This document shows positions 1 through 8,183 of a stretch of 64,000 nucleotides of DNA, in pieces. The notes under the pieces are model-generated. The model ran no database searches. It was not told the origin of the DNA and worked only from the letters and a program-made list of their open reading frames with translations. The DNA is from Paenibacillus nasutitermitis (GTDB taxonomy: Bacteria > Bacillota > Bacilli > Paenibacillales > Paenibacillaceae). Within the stretch, counting starts at the first letter, position 1, and each line of letters opens with the position of its first letter. The position numbers and the translations under genes are program-made. The stretch covers positions 682,001 to 746,000 of the forward strand of contig NZ_BMHP01000002.1 of assembly GCF_014641075.1 (NCBI RefSeq). The letters run 5' to 3'.

Positions 1-269
1 CCGACCATGTTTATAACTTCAAAGCCTTGGGCGGACAAATAATCGCAAGCTTTGCCGCTGCGGTTGCCGCTGCGGCAAACAAGGTAGAACGGTTCTTCGA
101 AATCGGACAATTCCCCTACCCGTTCCACGAATTGGGACAACGGTATGCTGACTGCCTCAGCGATATGGCCCGATTCCCATTCGTCCGGCTCCCTGACATC
201 AATAACACTCAGCTTCTCCCCTTCACGCAGTCGCGTTTCCAGCTCGCTTGCTGTTATTTCTCCATTCAT
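1..269 (-). CDS. rhodanese-like domain protein, partial (3' end off window)
   Basis: The visible 89 N-terminal residues form a single-domain rhodanese, a family that moves sulfur through a cysteine persulfide. The fold signature VIDVREPDEWESGHI is at residues 22-36 and the active-site loop CRSGNR at 65-70, with Cys65 the predicted persulfide carrier. The C-terminus runs off the left edge. The start is ambiguous: AAGGAG lies 10 nt before the chosen ATG, and another in-frame ATG two codons upstream has only 4 nt spacing. There is no signal peptide or second domain in the visible part. Its physiological sulfur acceptor cannot be told from the sequence. A sigma-A-like promoter lies upstream at 323-352, so it is probably transcribed on its own. 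Confidence 0.85.
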   Translation of the reverse strand, partial: MNGEITASELETRLREGEKLSVIDVREPDEWESGHIAEAVSIPLSQFVERVGELSDFEEPFYLVCRSGNRSGKACDYLSAQGFEVINMV

Positions 270-322
270 ATACATGCATCTCCTTTTATCCGTTCATGAA
301 GTCCATCTCCGGTCTCCACTAA

Positions 323-352
323 ATTGTACCTTTGTCTGCTTCCGATTGTCCA
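323..352 (-). promoter_or_regulatory. sigma-A-like promoter for the rhodanese gene
   Basis: On the minus strand TGGACA (347-352) is followed after 18 nt by TACAAT (323-328). It lies between the terminator of the neighbouring gene and the rhodanese start. Called by eye from the consensus only. Confidence 0.5.
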
Positions 353-390
353 GTGGCTTGCCCTTTCCTTTCCCAGACTGGGCCTATGAT

Positions 391-419
391 AAAAAAACAC
401 CCGCCTTTGCAAGGGCGGA
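391..419 (-). terminator. intrinsic terminator after the YbjQ-type gene
   Basis: A GC-rich stem CCGCC/GGCGG (401-405 with 414-418) is followed on the minus strand by a run of seven U (391-397). It sits about 35 nt past the stop codon of the gene at 455-766. Confidence 0.75.
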
Positions 420-454
420 TGCGCGCTGGGTTATCACGACATGATGAGAGGGAT

Positions 455-766
455 TTAAATACGCACCGCCGTACCGCTGACAGCGACCATCAACATCCCA
501 TCGCGGACAACCTCGTAATCAATATCAATTCCAACGATGGCATTAGCTCCCGATTTGGAAGCTTGAGCGGACATTTCATTGAAGGCTAAATCGCGGGCTT
601 CCTTCAGCTTGGTTTCATAGGCTCCGGAACGGCCGCCGACAATATCGGTAATGGAAGCAAGCAAATCACGCATAATATTGGCTCCCATAATCGCTTCGCC
701 TGTTACGACCCCCATATATTCCTTAATTGGTTTTCCTTCAATGGTAGGCGTTGTCGTAAGTATCAT
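455..766 (-). CDS. YbjQ/UPF0145 family protein (putative heavy-metal-binding domain)
   Basis: This 103-residue protein matches the YbjQ (UPF0145) family along its whole length: the N-terminal [16 protein letters not shown] strand pair, the central [15 protein letters not shown] segment and the C-terminal [14 protein letters not shown] motif are all present, and the length is normal. Family members form compact pentamer-like barrels. A heavy-metal role has been proposed from fold comparison, but I know of no proven function. There is no signal peptide, so it should be cytosolic. GGGGGATGAG precedes the ATG. It is followed by its own terminator, and the gene upstream (DUF3889 type) lies only 16 nt away, so the two may be co-transcribed. 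Confidence 0.85.
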   Translation of the reverse strand: MILTTTPTIEGKPIKEYMGVVTGEAIMGANIMRDLLASITDIVGGRSGAYETKLKEARDLAFNEMSAQASKSGANAIVGIDIDYEVVRDGMLMVAVSGTAVRI

Positions 767-782
767 ATCTCATCCCCCTGAC

Positions 783-1127
783 TCAGATCATTTTGTAATT
801 CATCGTCTTCTTGACAGACTTGCCGTCTTCCGCAAAGCGGATCTTAATGACATGCTCGGTTTTTCGGTCGAACCAGATGCTCACCTTTACCCCGAATTTC
901 TGATTGCCTTTATTGAGCAGCAACCGGAAGGATTCTGAGAGAATACCCGGTTGCTCTGTTTTTCTTCCCAGATGCTTATAGTCCACAATATCGGCTTGAT
1001 ATCGTTTGGCTGTTTCCTTCATCGCCAGCCTGCCCCATTTGGCATAATCGGGCTCCGCCGAAGCTTTATAGGTGAAGCTCCCAGCCAGAAACATCAGCGC
1101 CGCTAACAGAGTGATTGTTGTTCTCAT
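783..1127 (-). CDS. DUF3889-type exported protein
   Basis: A 114-residue protein begins with a signal peptide (MRTTITLLAALMFLAGSFTY, then KASA as the likely cleavage site near residue 24). The mature part holds PDYAKWGRLAMKETAKRY, VDYKHLGRKT and a KFGVKVSIWFD strand, which I recognise as the small exported DUF3889 type (compare B. subtilis YqzG). Function is unknown. I start at the ATG at 1127 because GGAGGTG lies a few bases upstream and the signal peptide begins there; a longer reading to 1166 adds 13 residues before the signal peptide without a better ribosome site. It lies 16 nt before the YbjQ-type gene. Confidence 0.7.
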   Translation of the reverse strand: MRTTITLLAALMFLAGSFTYKASAEPDYAKWGRLAMKETAKRYQADIVDYKHLGRKTEQPGILSESFRLLLNKGNQKFGVKVSIWFDRKTEHVIKIRFAEDGKSVKKTMNYKMI

Positions 1128-1204
1128 CCTTGGACACCTCCACTGTTTGGAGGGTAGAGTTCCCAAAGGGCAGGTTATCTATACAGCATTCAAGAAAGTA
1201 ACAG

Positions 1205-2233
1205 CTAATACTTGCCCGGATAGGAAACCCGATGTTTGACGGAGTCCCCCGGTTTTGTGCCTGCCCCGTTCGCACGGGCGCATAATAGGCAGGAGATGAG
1301 CAGCAGCAATGCCCAGGCCAGGTAGAAGCAGAACCAAATGTACAGTTGATTGTTCTGGATATGCTTCCAGTTGGCAAGGGTGAGATCAGCCATTAAACGA
1401 TGCTCCAACCAGACCCGGACCGCCTTGTAGGACATAATGGTAATTCCGATAAGCGTCAGCGACGTAACGGCCCCGACAAGTCTGTTGTTGCGTATAGCGA
1501 TATACAGCAGCGAAGCTGCGAATAACCCGAACATGAAAGCCGACATCGGAGCGACGATCCACATCCCTACCAAACCCGGATTTACCGAGAACCATCCTTT
1601 AACCAGAAAAAGCAAACCCGCATTAAGAAAGGCACAGCCCCAGAGTAATTTTTGCGTCATCGGCGAAGCCAGCGGCCGAAGCTTCTGCGGTGAAACCGAC
1701 TTCAGCCAGACGGAATATCTTCGGAGCAGCACCAAAGCAGGCACCAGAAGCCCCAGGACGGAGAAGCCGTACTGCAGCCAGGAATAGATTCCTTTGCCGC
1801 CTATATAGGTTCGCAGCACAGGGAATTCACTGACGAATCCACTGGTGTGCGTCCAGCTATCCATGAAAATATGAGTCAAATAACCAATGAACAACGAAAC
1901 AATAAAAACCGACCAGGACCGGACGGAATGAAGCCTCCAGTCCTTCAGCAGGCTCTGAACAAAATGGTCGAGTCCTCCCCGGGAGGGCATAAACATCGGC
2001 AGGACAGGCTTGACGACCAGATGAAAAACGAAAGCAAGCGCAATAGACAGCGGCATACCCAGCAGCACAAAACCTTTCAGGCTGTGCCCGATCGTCCGGT
2101 AAGGTTCCATAGCAATAAAATATTCCATATCCGGCGCCATGCTGCCAAGCACCAGTCCGGTCACACTCAGCCATTTTGGGGCTATTTTTCGCAGCGGCAC
2201 TGCGTATAACGGATGCGAAAAGGTAAAAGGCAT
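1205..2233 (-). CDS. DUF4184-type integral membrane protein
   Basis: A 342-residue hydrophobic protein begins MPFTFSHPLYAVPLRK, the typical opening of DUF4184 membrane proteins, which resemble membrane-bound zinc hydrolases (YdjM-like). Conserved polar positions sit between the membrane spans: GSMAPDMEYF near residue 33 and a GYLTHIFMDSWTH segment near 125, giving the D/H pattern of possible metal ligands. At least six further hydrophobic spans follow. The start is placed at 2233 because AAGGGGG precedes that ATG and the family opening begins there; an upstream in-frame start at 2287 adds 18 unlikely residues. Substrate and pathway are unknown. The neighbouring signal peptidase gene is 97 nt upstream. 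Confidence 0.75.
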   Translation of the reverse strand: MPFTFSHPLYAVPLRKIAPKWLSVTGLVLGSMAPDMEYFIAMEPYRTIGHSLKGFVLLGMPLSIALAFVFHLVVKPVLPMFMPSRGGLDHFVQSLLKDWRLHSVRSWSVFIVSLFIGYLTHIFMDSWTHTSGFVSEFPVLRTYIGGKGIYSWLQYGFSVLGLLVPALVLLRRYSVWLKSVSPQKLRPLASPMTQKLLWGCAFLNAGLLFLVKGWFSVNPGLVGMWIVAPMSAFMFGLFAASLLYIAIRNNRLVGAVTSLTLIGITIMSYKAVRVWLEHRLMADLTLANWKHIQNNQLYIWFCFYLAWALLLLISCLLCARANGAGTKPGDSVKHRVSYPGKY

Positions 2234-2330
2234 CGTTTCCCCCTTTTTTCTCATGAGCGTCTTCAGTATACAACCCATGATGATCATTGTCCGATTGCCG
2301 AAGCAATCAGCACGAATACAATCTATTCGA

Positions 2331-2891
2331 TCAATTCAATTGTCCGAATTTATTCAAAGGCCATAAACGGAATACGGCCCGGCCCTCCAGACTGGACAGT
2401 GAAACAGGCCCAAGCTCGCGGCTATCCTGGCTGTATTCACGATTATCGCCCATAACAAACACTTTCTTGACCGGAACGGTAAAAGGAACATCCAGCCCGT
2501 TGCTGAAGGTTTGGCCCTTTACATATGGCTCCTCCAGCAATATATCGTTCACAAGAACCTGGCCGCCTTTGATATCTATGATATCGCCCGGTAGGCCGAT
2601 TACTCGTTTTATGAGCCTTTTATCGCTTTCAGGACCATCGATGATAACAATATCGCCACGGCTCGGCTGTTCAAAATGATACGAAATTTTATCCTCGATC
2701 AGCCGCTGTCCTTCAAAAAGCGTATGCTGCATGGACACATTTCTTACTTCCGTCTGGGCAAAAGCGTAGTTCTGTATGAGCAGAGCTGCAATGACTGCGA
2801 TCGACAAGGATAACATCCAGTCCCGGATCTCGCGGATCCACCTGTTGCTTTTATGCTGTTTTTTCGGCTGCTCTTCCACTTCCACATCCAT
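2331..2891 (-). CDS. lepB: type I signal peptidase (SipS/LepB family)
   Basis: This 186-residue enzyme would cleave signal peptides from exported proteins on the outer face of the membrane. It has a basic cytosolic N-terminus, one membrane span (about 26-46), the catalytic Ser53 in NVSMQHTL, the general-base Lys95 in RLIKRVIGLPGD, and the conserved GDNREYSQDSRELG box at 148-161. Length and single span match Bacillus SipS rather than the two-span E. coli LepB. One oddity is His at the position that is Pro in the common SMxPTL box. It starts at an ATG preceded by GAAAGGAG. Its upstream region is divergent with the plus-strand MFS gene. Which preproteins it prefers among likely paralogues elsewhere cannot be said. 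Confidence 0.93.
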   Translation of the reverse strand: MDVEVEEQPKKQHKSNRWIREIRDWMLSLSIAVIAALLIQNYAFAQTEVRNVSMQHTLFEGQRLIEDKISYHFEQPSRGDIVIIDGPESDKRLIKRVIGLPGDIIDIKGGQVLVNDILLEEPYVKGQTFSNGLDVPFTVPVKKVFVMGDNREYSQDSRELGPVSLSSLEGRAVFRLWPLNKFGQLN

Positions 2892-3071
2892 TCTCCTTTC
2901 TCCCTTTCAAAAATCATCCAGCCTCTTCTTCTCGTTTCTTATACGAATGAACCACTAAATTAGTTGCTTTTTACGAATAAACTCCGTCATAAAAAAGGAT
3001 TGCTCAAGTCTATTCGCATGCGATAGAGTAAAGAGATTGCAGCCCATTTTCTTTATAGGAGTGAATTCCGC

Positions 3072-4280
3072 TTGCAAATTGAAAGCGCAGCCCGTTTGAG
3101 CCAGCCGAATCTGGCATTATCCCGGTTCGATCATATCGTGTTTATTGCCGTTACCTTACTCTATTGGTCAACTCTATATGTTTATGTGCCGATTTTGACG
3201 CCTTTCATGAAAGAAGGGGGTTACTCCGATGTTCTGATCGGCGTGGTTCTCGGAAGCTATGGGTTTACCCAGATGTTTATCCGCTTCCCGCTTGGCTTGT
3301 TATCCGATAAGATGCATAAACGCAAGCCTTTTATGATGCTTGGCCTGCTGAGCGGAGCGTTAAGCTGCCTATTATTTATGATCCCCGGCTCCTGGATGTG
3401 GCCGCTTGCCGGCCGGATTATGTCCGGTGTCTGCGCATCCGCCTGGGTTGCTTTTACCGTCTTGTACGCCGCTTATTTCTCCGCCGGGGAAGCGACCAAA
3501 GCGATGAGCAATATCAGTTTTCTGACCGTTATCGGCCAACTGATCGGCATGACGCTGAGCGGCTGGCTGGCCGATACCTTTAATTGGAACGCTGCTTTTA
3601 TAGTCGGGATCGGATTTGGCGTCACAGGTTTTCTTCTGACCTTCGCAGTCAAGGAACCACAGGGTGGGGTGACCCGTTCCCCGATTTCGCTTCAATATCT
3701 ACGGGATGTGATCCGCAATCGGACGCTGCTGCAGGTATCACTGCTTTCCATACTGGCTCATAGCGTGCTCTTCATCACGATGTTTGGCTTTACGCCGCTC
3801 AAAGCAACCTCGCTTGGTGCCACAAGCGGCCAGCTCACCATAATCGTCATCGCCTTCATGGTCCCCCATGCCGTCACTTCGCTCCTGAGCGGACGAATCA
3901 TCGCCCCCCGCATCGGTACCTGGAATGTGGCAGCGGCAGGCTTTGCTTTAAGCGCTGTGTTTACGGTCGCAATCGCCTACTCGCCTTCTCTGGGGTGGCT
4001 TGCTGCCACACAGGCTTTGAACGGATTTGCCCAGGGACTTCATCTCCCGCTCCTGCTTGGCCTTGCCATACAGCCCTTTGAGCCATCCAAACGCGCCACT
4101 GCGATGGGATTCTATCAGGCTGTTTATTCAATCGGCATGTTTGCGGGTCCTTTTCTAGCCGGATTCATCAATGACGGATTCGGCCGGGAGTACGGGTTCT
4201 GGCTGGGAGGGGCATTTGCCCTTTCCGCCGTTGTGCTTACCCTGATTTGGCAACGTTCCCCCCATCAAACGATCCGCTGA
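3072..4280 (+). CDS. major facilitator superfamily transporter
   Basis: The only plus-strand gene encodes a 402-residue MFS permease with about twelve predicted membrane spans. The loop between spans 2 and 3 carries the MFS motif A form GLLSDKMHKRK (75-85), and the second half has the related GRIIAPRIG loop. The substrate cannot be assigned; the closest look is to efflux-type MFS proteins. A TTG start is chosen because TAGGAGTG lies 10 nt upstream and no in-frame ATG is better placed. It is transcribed divergently from the signal peptidase gene and convergently with ricA, from which it is separated by a long symmetrical hairpin (4306-4354). It therefore looks like a single-gene unit inserted between two conserved minus-strand blocks. 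Confidence 0.85.
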   Translation: MQIESAARLSQPNLALSRFDHIVFIAVTLLYWSTLYVYVPILTPFMKEGGYSDVLIGVVLGSYGFTQMFIRFPLGLLSDKMHKRKPFMMLGLLSGALSCLLFMIPGSWMWPLAGRIMSGVCASAWVAFTVLYAAYFSAGEATKAMSNISFLTVIGQLIGMTLSGWLADTFNWNAAFIVGIGFGVTGFLLTFAVKEPQGGVTRSPISLQYLRDVIRNRTLLQVSLLSILAHSVLFITMFGFTPLKATSLGATSGQLTIIVIAFMVPHAVTSLLSGRIIAPRIGTWNVAAAGFALSAVFTVAIAYSPSLGWLAATQALNGFAQGLHLPLLLGLAIQPFEPSKRATAMGFYQAVYSIGMFAGPFLAGFINDGFGREYGFWLGGAFALSAVVLTLIWQRSPHQTIR

Positions 4281-4305
4281 CGAACCTCCTAAGGCGGATG
4301 CGCGT

Positions 4306-4354
4306 TATCAAAAGAAGCTGGCCCGATTTCGTATCGGCGCCAGCTTCTTTGATA
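4306..4354. terminator. bidirectional hairpin terminator between MFS gene and ricA
   Basis: An almost perfect inverted repeat (arms AAGAAGCTGGC and GCCAGCTTCTT plus inner CCGAT/ATCGG) sits between two convergent genes. Flanking TATCAAA and TTTGATA extend the symmetry, so it can serve both strands, although neither side has a long U run. Confidence 0.7.
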
Positions 4355-4378
4355 GCGAGGGCAGCATGCAGGTCCCTC

Positions 4379-4870
4379 TTATTCGATACACTCCACAGGA
4401 TCATCGGCAGGCGCTGCGCCTTCGACAGTGATTTTCTCCGCTACGGTATCGCGAATTACGGAAACGACTGTCTGCAGCAAATAATTGATGTCCGACTGGC
4501 TTTGCTGAAATTCAGTAATAATCGGGATGCCGTCCAGCTCATCCTGAAGGACTTCGATTTCTTTTTCAATCTTGGCTACCATGTCAGCATTTTTGAATGT
4601 GGTTTCAAAAGCTACGATTTCCTTCTGCTTCTTCTTGATCAGCGAGATCAAGTCCTGAATGCGGGTATTGCCCTGAATTTGCTTTTCCGCACGGCGGAAA
4701 TGCTGCACTTCCTCCGATGTGTACAGCATATCGGCCAATTCTTTTGTTTTCTGCATAATATCGGCCCGTACAATAATATTCTCCGTATTAAAAGAAGGTA
4801 TGTTACAGCCTTCGCCTTGTCCATGATCATGTCCGTGATCGTGTGCTGCCGCTGTCTGTTCGTTTGCCAT
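4379..4870 (-). CDS. ricA: RicA/YmcA family protein of the RicAFT complex
   Basis: The protein (163 residues) belongs to the YlbF/YmcA family, seen in the helical core VRADIMQKTKELADMLYTSEEVQHFRRAEKQI. In B. subtilis RicA (YmcA) joins YlbF and YaaT in an iron-sulfur-containing complex that affects RNase Y-dependent mRNA processing, competence, biofilm and sporulation. The gene order miaB-ricA matches B. subtilis ymcB-ymcA. Unusually, the N-terminus has a His/Asp-rich stretch (His10, 12, 14, 16) followed by Cys22, and another Cys sits three residues from the C-terminus, so metal binding is plausible. The start is at the ATG at 4870, 9 nt after GGAGGAG; an in-frame GTG at 4888 overlaps that ribosome site. 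It is separated from miaB by 36 nt. Confidence 0.88.
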   Translation of the reverse strand: MANEQTAAAHDHGHDHGQGEGCNIPSFNTENIIVRADIMQKTKELADMLYTSEEVQHFRRAEKQIQGNTRIQDLISLIKKKQKEIVAFETTFKNADMVAKIEKEIEVLQDELDGIPIITEFQQSQSDINYLLQTVVSVIRDTVAEKITVEGAAPADDPVECIE

Positions 4871-4906
4871 GAAATCCATCTCCTCCACTTTTTGCTCAGC
4901 CTGCCC

Positions 4907-6502
4907 TTATGATACAGCTTCTTGCACAGGCGGTTCAATAATCGGTTCTGCTTTGATATACCAGGTTTGCGAATCCGTTACCCGCGCTTGGACAAAACGA
5001 CCAATCCAATCCTTGGGCCCTTCCAGATGGACCAATTTGTTGGTTCTTGTCCTTCCGGACAAGACATTCGCGTTATTCTTGCTTTCCCCTTCTATAAGCA
5101 CTTCCACCGTTTGACCGACCATCTTCTCATGGCTCACTCGGCTAAGTTCGGCAATCAGCTTGTTCAAACGGGCCAGACGTGCTTTTTTGACCTCCATGGG
5201 AATATTGTCTTCCATATCGGCAGCAGGTGTCCCTACGCGGGGAGAATAGATAAAGGTATAGGCGGAGTCGAATCCAACCTCGCTCACCAACGACAGCGTA
5301 TCCTCAAAATGCTCATCGGTCTCGCCGGGAAAGCCGACGATGATGTCGGTCGTCAAGACGGCATCAGGAATAGCCCGCTTTATTTTGCCCACCAGCTCCA
5401 GATACATCTCGCGCGAATACTTGCGGCTCATCCGCTTCAGAACGTCTGAGCTTCCCGATTGTACCGGCAGATGAATATGCTCCACCAGATTGCCACGCTC
5501 TGCCAAAACATGAATCAAATGATCGTCAAAGTCGCGCGGATGGCTGGTGGTGAAACGCACACGGGGAATATCGATCTTCGCAATATCTGCCATCAAATCC
5601 CCAAAGCGATAGTTGATGTCTTCAAAATCTTTGCCGTAGGCGTTGACATTCTGGCCCAGAAGCGTGATTTCCTTAAACCCTTGACGGGCAAGGTCCCGCA
5701 CTTCCGCAATAACATCCTCCGGACGGCGGCTGCGTTCTTTCCCTCTCGTATACGGTACGATGCAATAGGTGCAGAATTTGTCGCAGCCATACATGATATT
5801 GATCCAGGCCCGCATACCCTCGCGTTTCTTCGGAAGGTTCTCGATTATATCGCCTTCCTTGGACCACACTTCCACAACCATTTCTTTACTGAACATGGCG
5901 TCCTGCAGCAGTTGAGGCAGCCGATGAATATTATGCGTGCCGAATATAATATCAACGAAGGGATGCTTCTGCATGATTCGGCCTACAACCGATTCTTCCT
6001 GGGACATGCAGCCGCATACACCCAGAATCAATCCCGGTTTCTCGATCTTCAGATGCTTCAGATGACCCAGCTCGCCGAATACTTTATCTTCGGCATTTTC
6101 CCTGACCGCACAAGTATTGAGCAGAATCACATCCGCCTGCTGGCGGTTCTCCGTTGCTTGATAACCCATATCCTCAAACAGGCCCCTCATGACTTCGGTA
6201 TCATGCTCGTTCATTTGGCAGCCATAGGTAGCGATCAAATAAAATTTGCCTTGTCCAAGCTGGGTGATCTCAGGAGGAATGGCAAAATCATAATGGACCT
6301 GGATTTCTTCCTTGCCCCGGCTTTTCTCGTTTTTATAGCTAGGCGCAGAATTAATCGTAATATCCCGGCCTTTTATCCGATATGTCGTTTTGCCTTCGGC
6401 TTCCTTGACGACCTTGGCGCCAGAGAAATCAAAATATTTGGAGTAGTCTTTGTCGCTCTTGGCGGATTGCAGGTCCGGAGCGTTCCGGCTCTCCTTGCTC
6501 AC
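4907..6502 (-). CDS. miaB: tRNA-2-methylthio-N6-dimethylallyladenosine synthase MiaB
   Basis: MiaB is a radical-SAM methylthiotransferase that converts i6A37 of tRNAs to ms2i6A37. From the chosen start the protein has 531 residues, in the Bacillus range. The N-terminal methylthiotransferase domain shows its three cluster cysteines (Cys95, Cys131, Cys165), the radical SAM core has CxxxCxxC as CDKFCTYC (Cys240, 244, 247), and a TRAM domain closes the protein. I start at a GTG at 6502 ([10 protein letters not shown]), because the reading frame further upstream lacks similarity to the family and includes the terminator region. A partial GGAAGTG precedes this GTG. ricA follows 36 nt downstream. 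The nearby paralogue rimO (18273-19607) modifies ribosomal protein S12 instead. Confidence 0.95.
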   Translation of the reverse strand: MSKESRNAPDLQSAKSDKDYSKYFDFSGAKVVKEAEGKTTYRIKGRDITINSAPSYKNEKSRGKEEIQVHYDFAIPPEITQLGQGKFYLIATYGCQMNEHDTEVMRGLFEDMGYQATENRQQADVILLNTCAVRENAEDKVFGELGHLKHLKIEKPGLILGVCGCMSQEESVVGRIMQKHPFVDIIFGTHNIHRLPQLLQDAMFSKEMVVEVWSKEGDIIENLPKKREGMRAWINIMYGCDKFCTYCIVPYTRGKERSRRPEDVIAEVRDLARQGFKEITLLGQNVNAYGKDFEDINYRFGDLMADIAKIDIPRVRFTTSHPRDFDDHLIHVLAERGNLVEHIHLPVQSGSSDVLKRMSRKYSREMYLELVGKIKRAIPDAVLTTDIIVGFPGETDEHFEDTLSLVSEVGFDSAYTFIYSPRVGTPAADMEDNIPMEVKKARLARLNKLIAELSRVSHEKMVGQTVEVLIEGESKNNANVLSGRTRTNKLVHLEGPKDWIGRFVQARVTDSQTWYIKAEPIIEPPVQEAVS

Positions 6503-6580
6503 GTTGTGATTCACTTCCTTCCAATATACATGAACCGAGATAATAATGGCCCATTTCCTGATTATATCAAAGTACCTGCG

Positions 6581-6617
6581 GATTATAAAGAAAAATGAGG
6601 ACCCGCTTCCAGGTCCC
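6581..6617 (-). terminator. intrinsic terminator after pduL
   Basis: Stem GGACC/GGTCC (6599-6603 with 6612-6616) is followed on the minus strand by TCATTTTTCTTT. It lies 25 nt past the pduL stop and before the miaB start. Confidence 0.65.
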
Positions 6618-6641
6618 CCAACAAAGATCGAAAAATCGTCC

Positions 6642-7211
6642 TTAACCGATGATTTCCACCTGATCTCCGGTCTTGGCTCCCGCCGCATTCGCTTCATCCG
6701 TATCGATATGAAGATCCAGCGCAAATTCCGGCGAGACGCGGGCAATAACCTGATCCAGCACGAGTCCTCTTTCTCCCGATAAACGGACGGACAACCGCTG
6801 CTTATCTACAATCCCGTATTGCTCTGCATCGCTTGTGTGAAAATGAATATGTCTGGCGGCGACAATAACGCCCTCTTCGATTTTCACTTCGCCAGCCGGA
6901 CCTTTGATCACGATGCCTGCTGATTCGGCGATATCGCCCGATTCCCGTACCGGAGGATTGATGCCGATGGCAAAAGCATCCGTTCGCGATACCTCAAGTT
7001 GAGTACGTCTGCGGACTGGCCCCAGAATGCGTACCTTGGGGAAACTCCCTTTAGGTCCGATTACTTCCACCGTTTCATTGGCGGCAAATTGGCCGGGCTG
7101 GGATAACGGCTTAAGCTCCGTAAGGGATGCTCCTTCTCCGAATAAAACAGCTAAATGCTCAGGGGATAGATGGATATGTCTGGCTGATACGCCAACAGGA
7201 ACGGTTCTCAT
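6642..7211 (-). CDS. pduL: PduL-type phosphate acyltransferase (phosphate propanoyltransferase)
   Basis: This 189-residue protein contains the duplicated PduL barrel. Each half carries an ARHIH zinc-binding motif (His12/His14 and His121/His123). The family interconverts acyl-CoA and acyl phosphate with free phosphate. It lacks the N-terminal encapsulation peptide of microcompartment versions, and no shell gene is nearby, so it should be cytosolic, where it could work with an acetate/propionate kinase. It starts at the ATG at 7211, after AAGGAGACATGCAGC; a longer reading to 7310 is unsupported. It follows korAB, which makes acyl-CoA, though a terminator lies between. Acetyl- versus propionyl-CoA preference cannot be read from sequence. 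Confidence 0.9.
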   Translation of the reverse strand: MRTVPVGVSARHIHLSPEHLAVLFGEGASLTELKPLSQPGQFAANETVEVIGPKGSFPKVRILGPVRRRTQLEVSRTDAFAIGINPPVRESGDIAESAGIVIKGPAGEVKIEEGVIVAARHIHFHTSDAEQYGIVDKQRLSVRLSGERGLVLDQVIARVSPEFALDLHIDTDEANAAGAKTGDQVEIIG

Positions 7212-7259
7212 GCTGCATGTCTCCTTCTCATTTCTAGATTCTGTGGCCCGTTTTGTTGT

Positions 7260-7298
7260 GCAAAAGGCATACAGCCCGGATGGGCAGTATGCCTTTAA
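7260..7298 (-). terminator. intrinsic terminator after korB
   Basis: A long imperfect stem pairs AAAGGCATAC...GCCC with GGGC...GTATGCCTTTT (7262-7277 with 7282-7296) just past the korB stop. The pduL start is a further 50 nt downstream, so read-through is possible. Confidence 0.7.
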
Positions 7299-7315
7299 AT
7301 GCTGCATCACGCGAT

Positions 7316-8182
7316 TTATTTGAACTCCGCGAGCAATTTATCGAATTGATCCTGCGGCAGCGTCAGGTCCTGATTAGCCAGACCTTCCTCTTTGAAGCCT
7401 ACAATCATATCATCATAGGCCTTACGCTCTTTGTTCTGATAGATCAGTCCCGTCAGCATACCGCCTGTCTCCATGATTTTGTTCATGGCGAGCATTCGGT
7501 TGGATGGATCGTAATCCGGATACTGCTCCAAATTGACAATATGTTCTTTGAACCAGTCGTACGTATTCACCTTATTGAAGGTAACGCAAGGACTGAATAC
7601 GTTGATCAGGGAGAAGCCTTTGTGATTCAGACCGGCTTCAATCAGCGCCGTCAATTGCTTCAGGTCGCTTGAGAACGATTGGGCAACGAACGTCGCTCCC
7701 GCCGACATCGCAATCTCAAGGGGCGAAAGAGTGGATTCGATTGAACCTTCCGGCGTTGATTTTGTTTTGAACCCTTCTGCACTGCGTGGCGATGTCTGGC
7801 CCTTTGTCAAACCATAGATCTGATTGTCCATGACGATATACGTAATGTCCAAATTACGGCGGATCGCATGTACAGTATGCCCCATCCCGATTGCAAAACC
7901 GTCTCCGTCACCACCTGAAGCGATGACAGTCAGCTCGCGGTTCGCAAGCTTCACGCCTTGTGCGATCGGAAGTGCGCGTCCGTGGATCCCGTGCAGGCCG
8001 TAGGCATTGATGTATCCCGAAATCCTGCCGGAGCAGCCGATACCCGATACAACTGCCAGTCTCTCCGGCTCCAGACCTACATTTGCTGCCGCGCGCTGAA
8101 TCGCCGCTTGGACAGAGAAGTCGCCGCATCCGGGACACCAGTTTGGCTTGACGTTATTGCGAAATTCTTTAAATGTCGCCAT
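7316..8182 (-). CDS. korB: 2-oxoacid:ferredoxin oxidoreductase, beta subunit
   Basis: The 288-residue protein is the thiamine-diphosphate-binding subunit of a two-subunit 2-oxoacid:acceptor oxidoreductase, which oxidatively decarboxylates a 2-oxo acid (likely 2-oxoglutarate or pyruvate) to acyl-CoA and passes electrons to ferredoxin. WCPGCGDF at 15-22 and Cys50 in SGIGCSGR are the cysteines that hold the iron-sulfur cluster in this class, and GGDGDGFAIG with MDNQIYGLTKGQ forms the ThDP/Mg site. The ATG at 8182 overlaps the region right after the korA stop at 8184, so the two are translationally coupled; a start at 8281 would run through korA. Substrate specificity between Kor and Por cannot be decided by eye. 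Confidence 0.92.
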   Translation of the reverse strand: MATFKEFRNNVKPNWCPGCGDFSVQAAIQRAAANVGLEPERLAVVSGIGCSGRISGYINAYGLHGIHGRALPIAQGVKLANRELTVIASGGDGDGFAIGMGHTVHAIRRNLDITYIVMDNQIYGLTKGQTSPRSAEGFKTKSTPEGSIESTLSPLEIAMSAGATFVAQSFSSDLKQLTALIEAGLNHKGFSLINVFSPCVTFNKVNTYDWFKEHIVNLEQYPDYDPSNRMLAMNKIMETGGMLTGLIYQNKERKAYDDMIVGFKEEGLANQDLTLPQDQFDKLLAEFK

Positions 8183-8183
8183 C

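Noticed and set aside
5459-6598. 379-codon plus-strand frame across miaB
   Set aside because: Antisense shadow of miaB; composition and sequence look like reverse-complement coding, with no recognisable domain.
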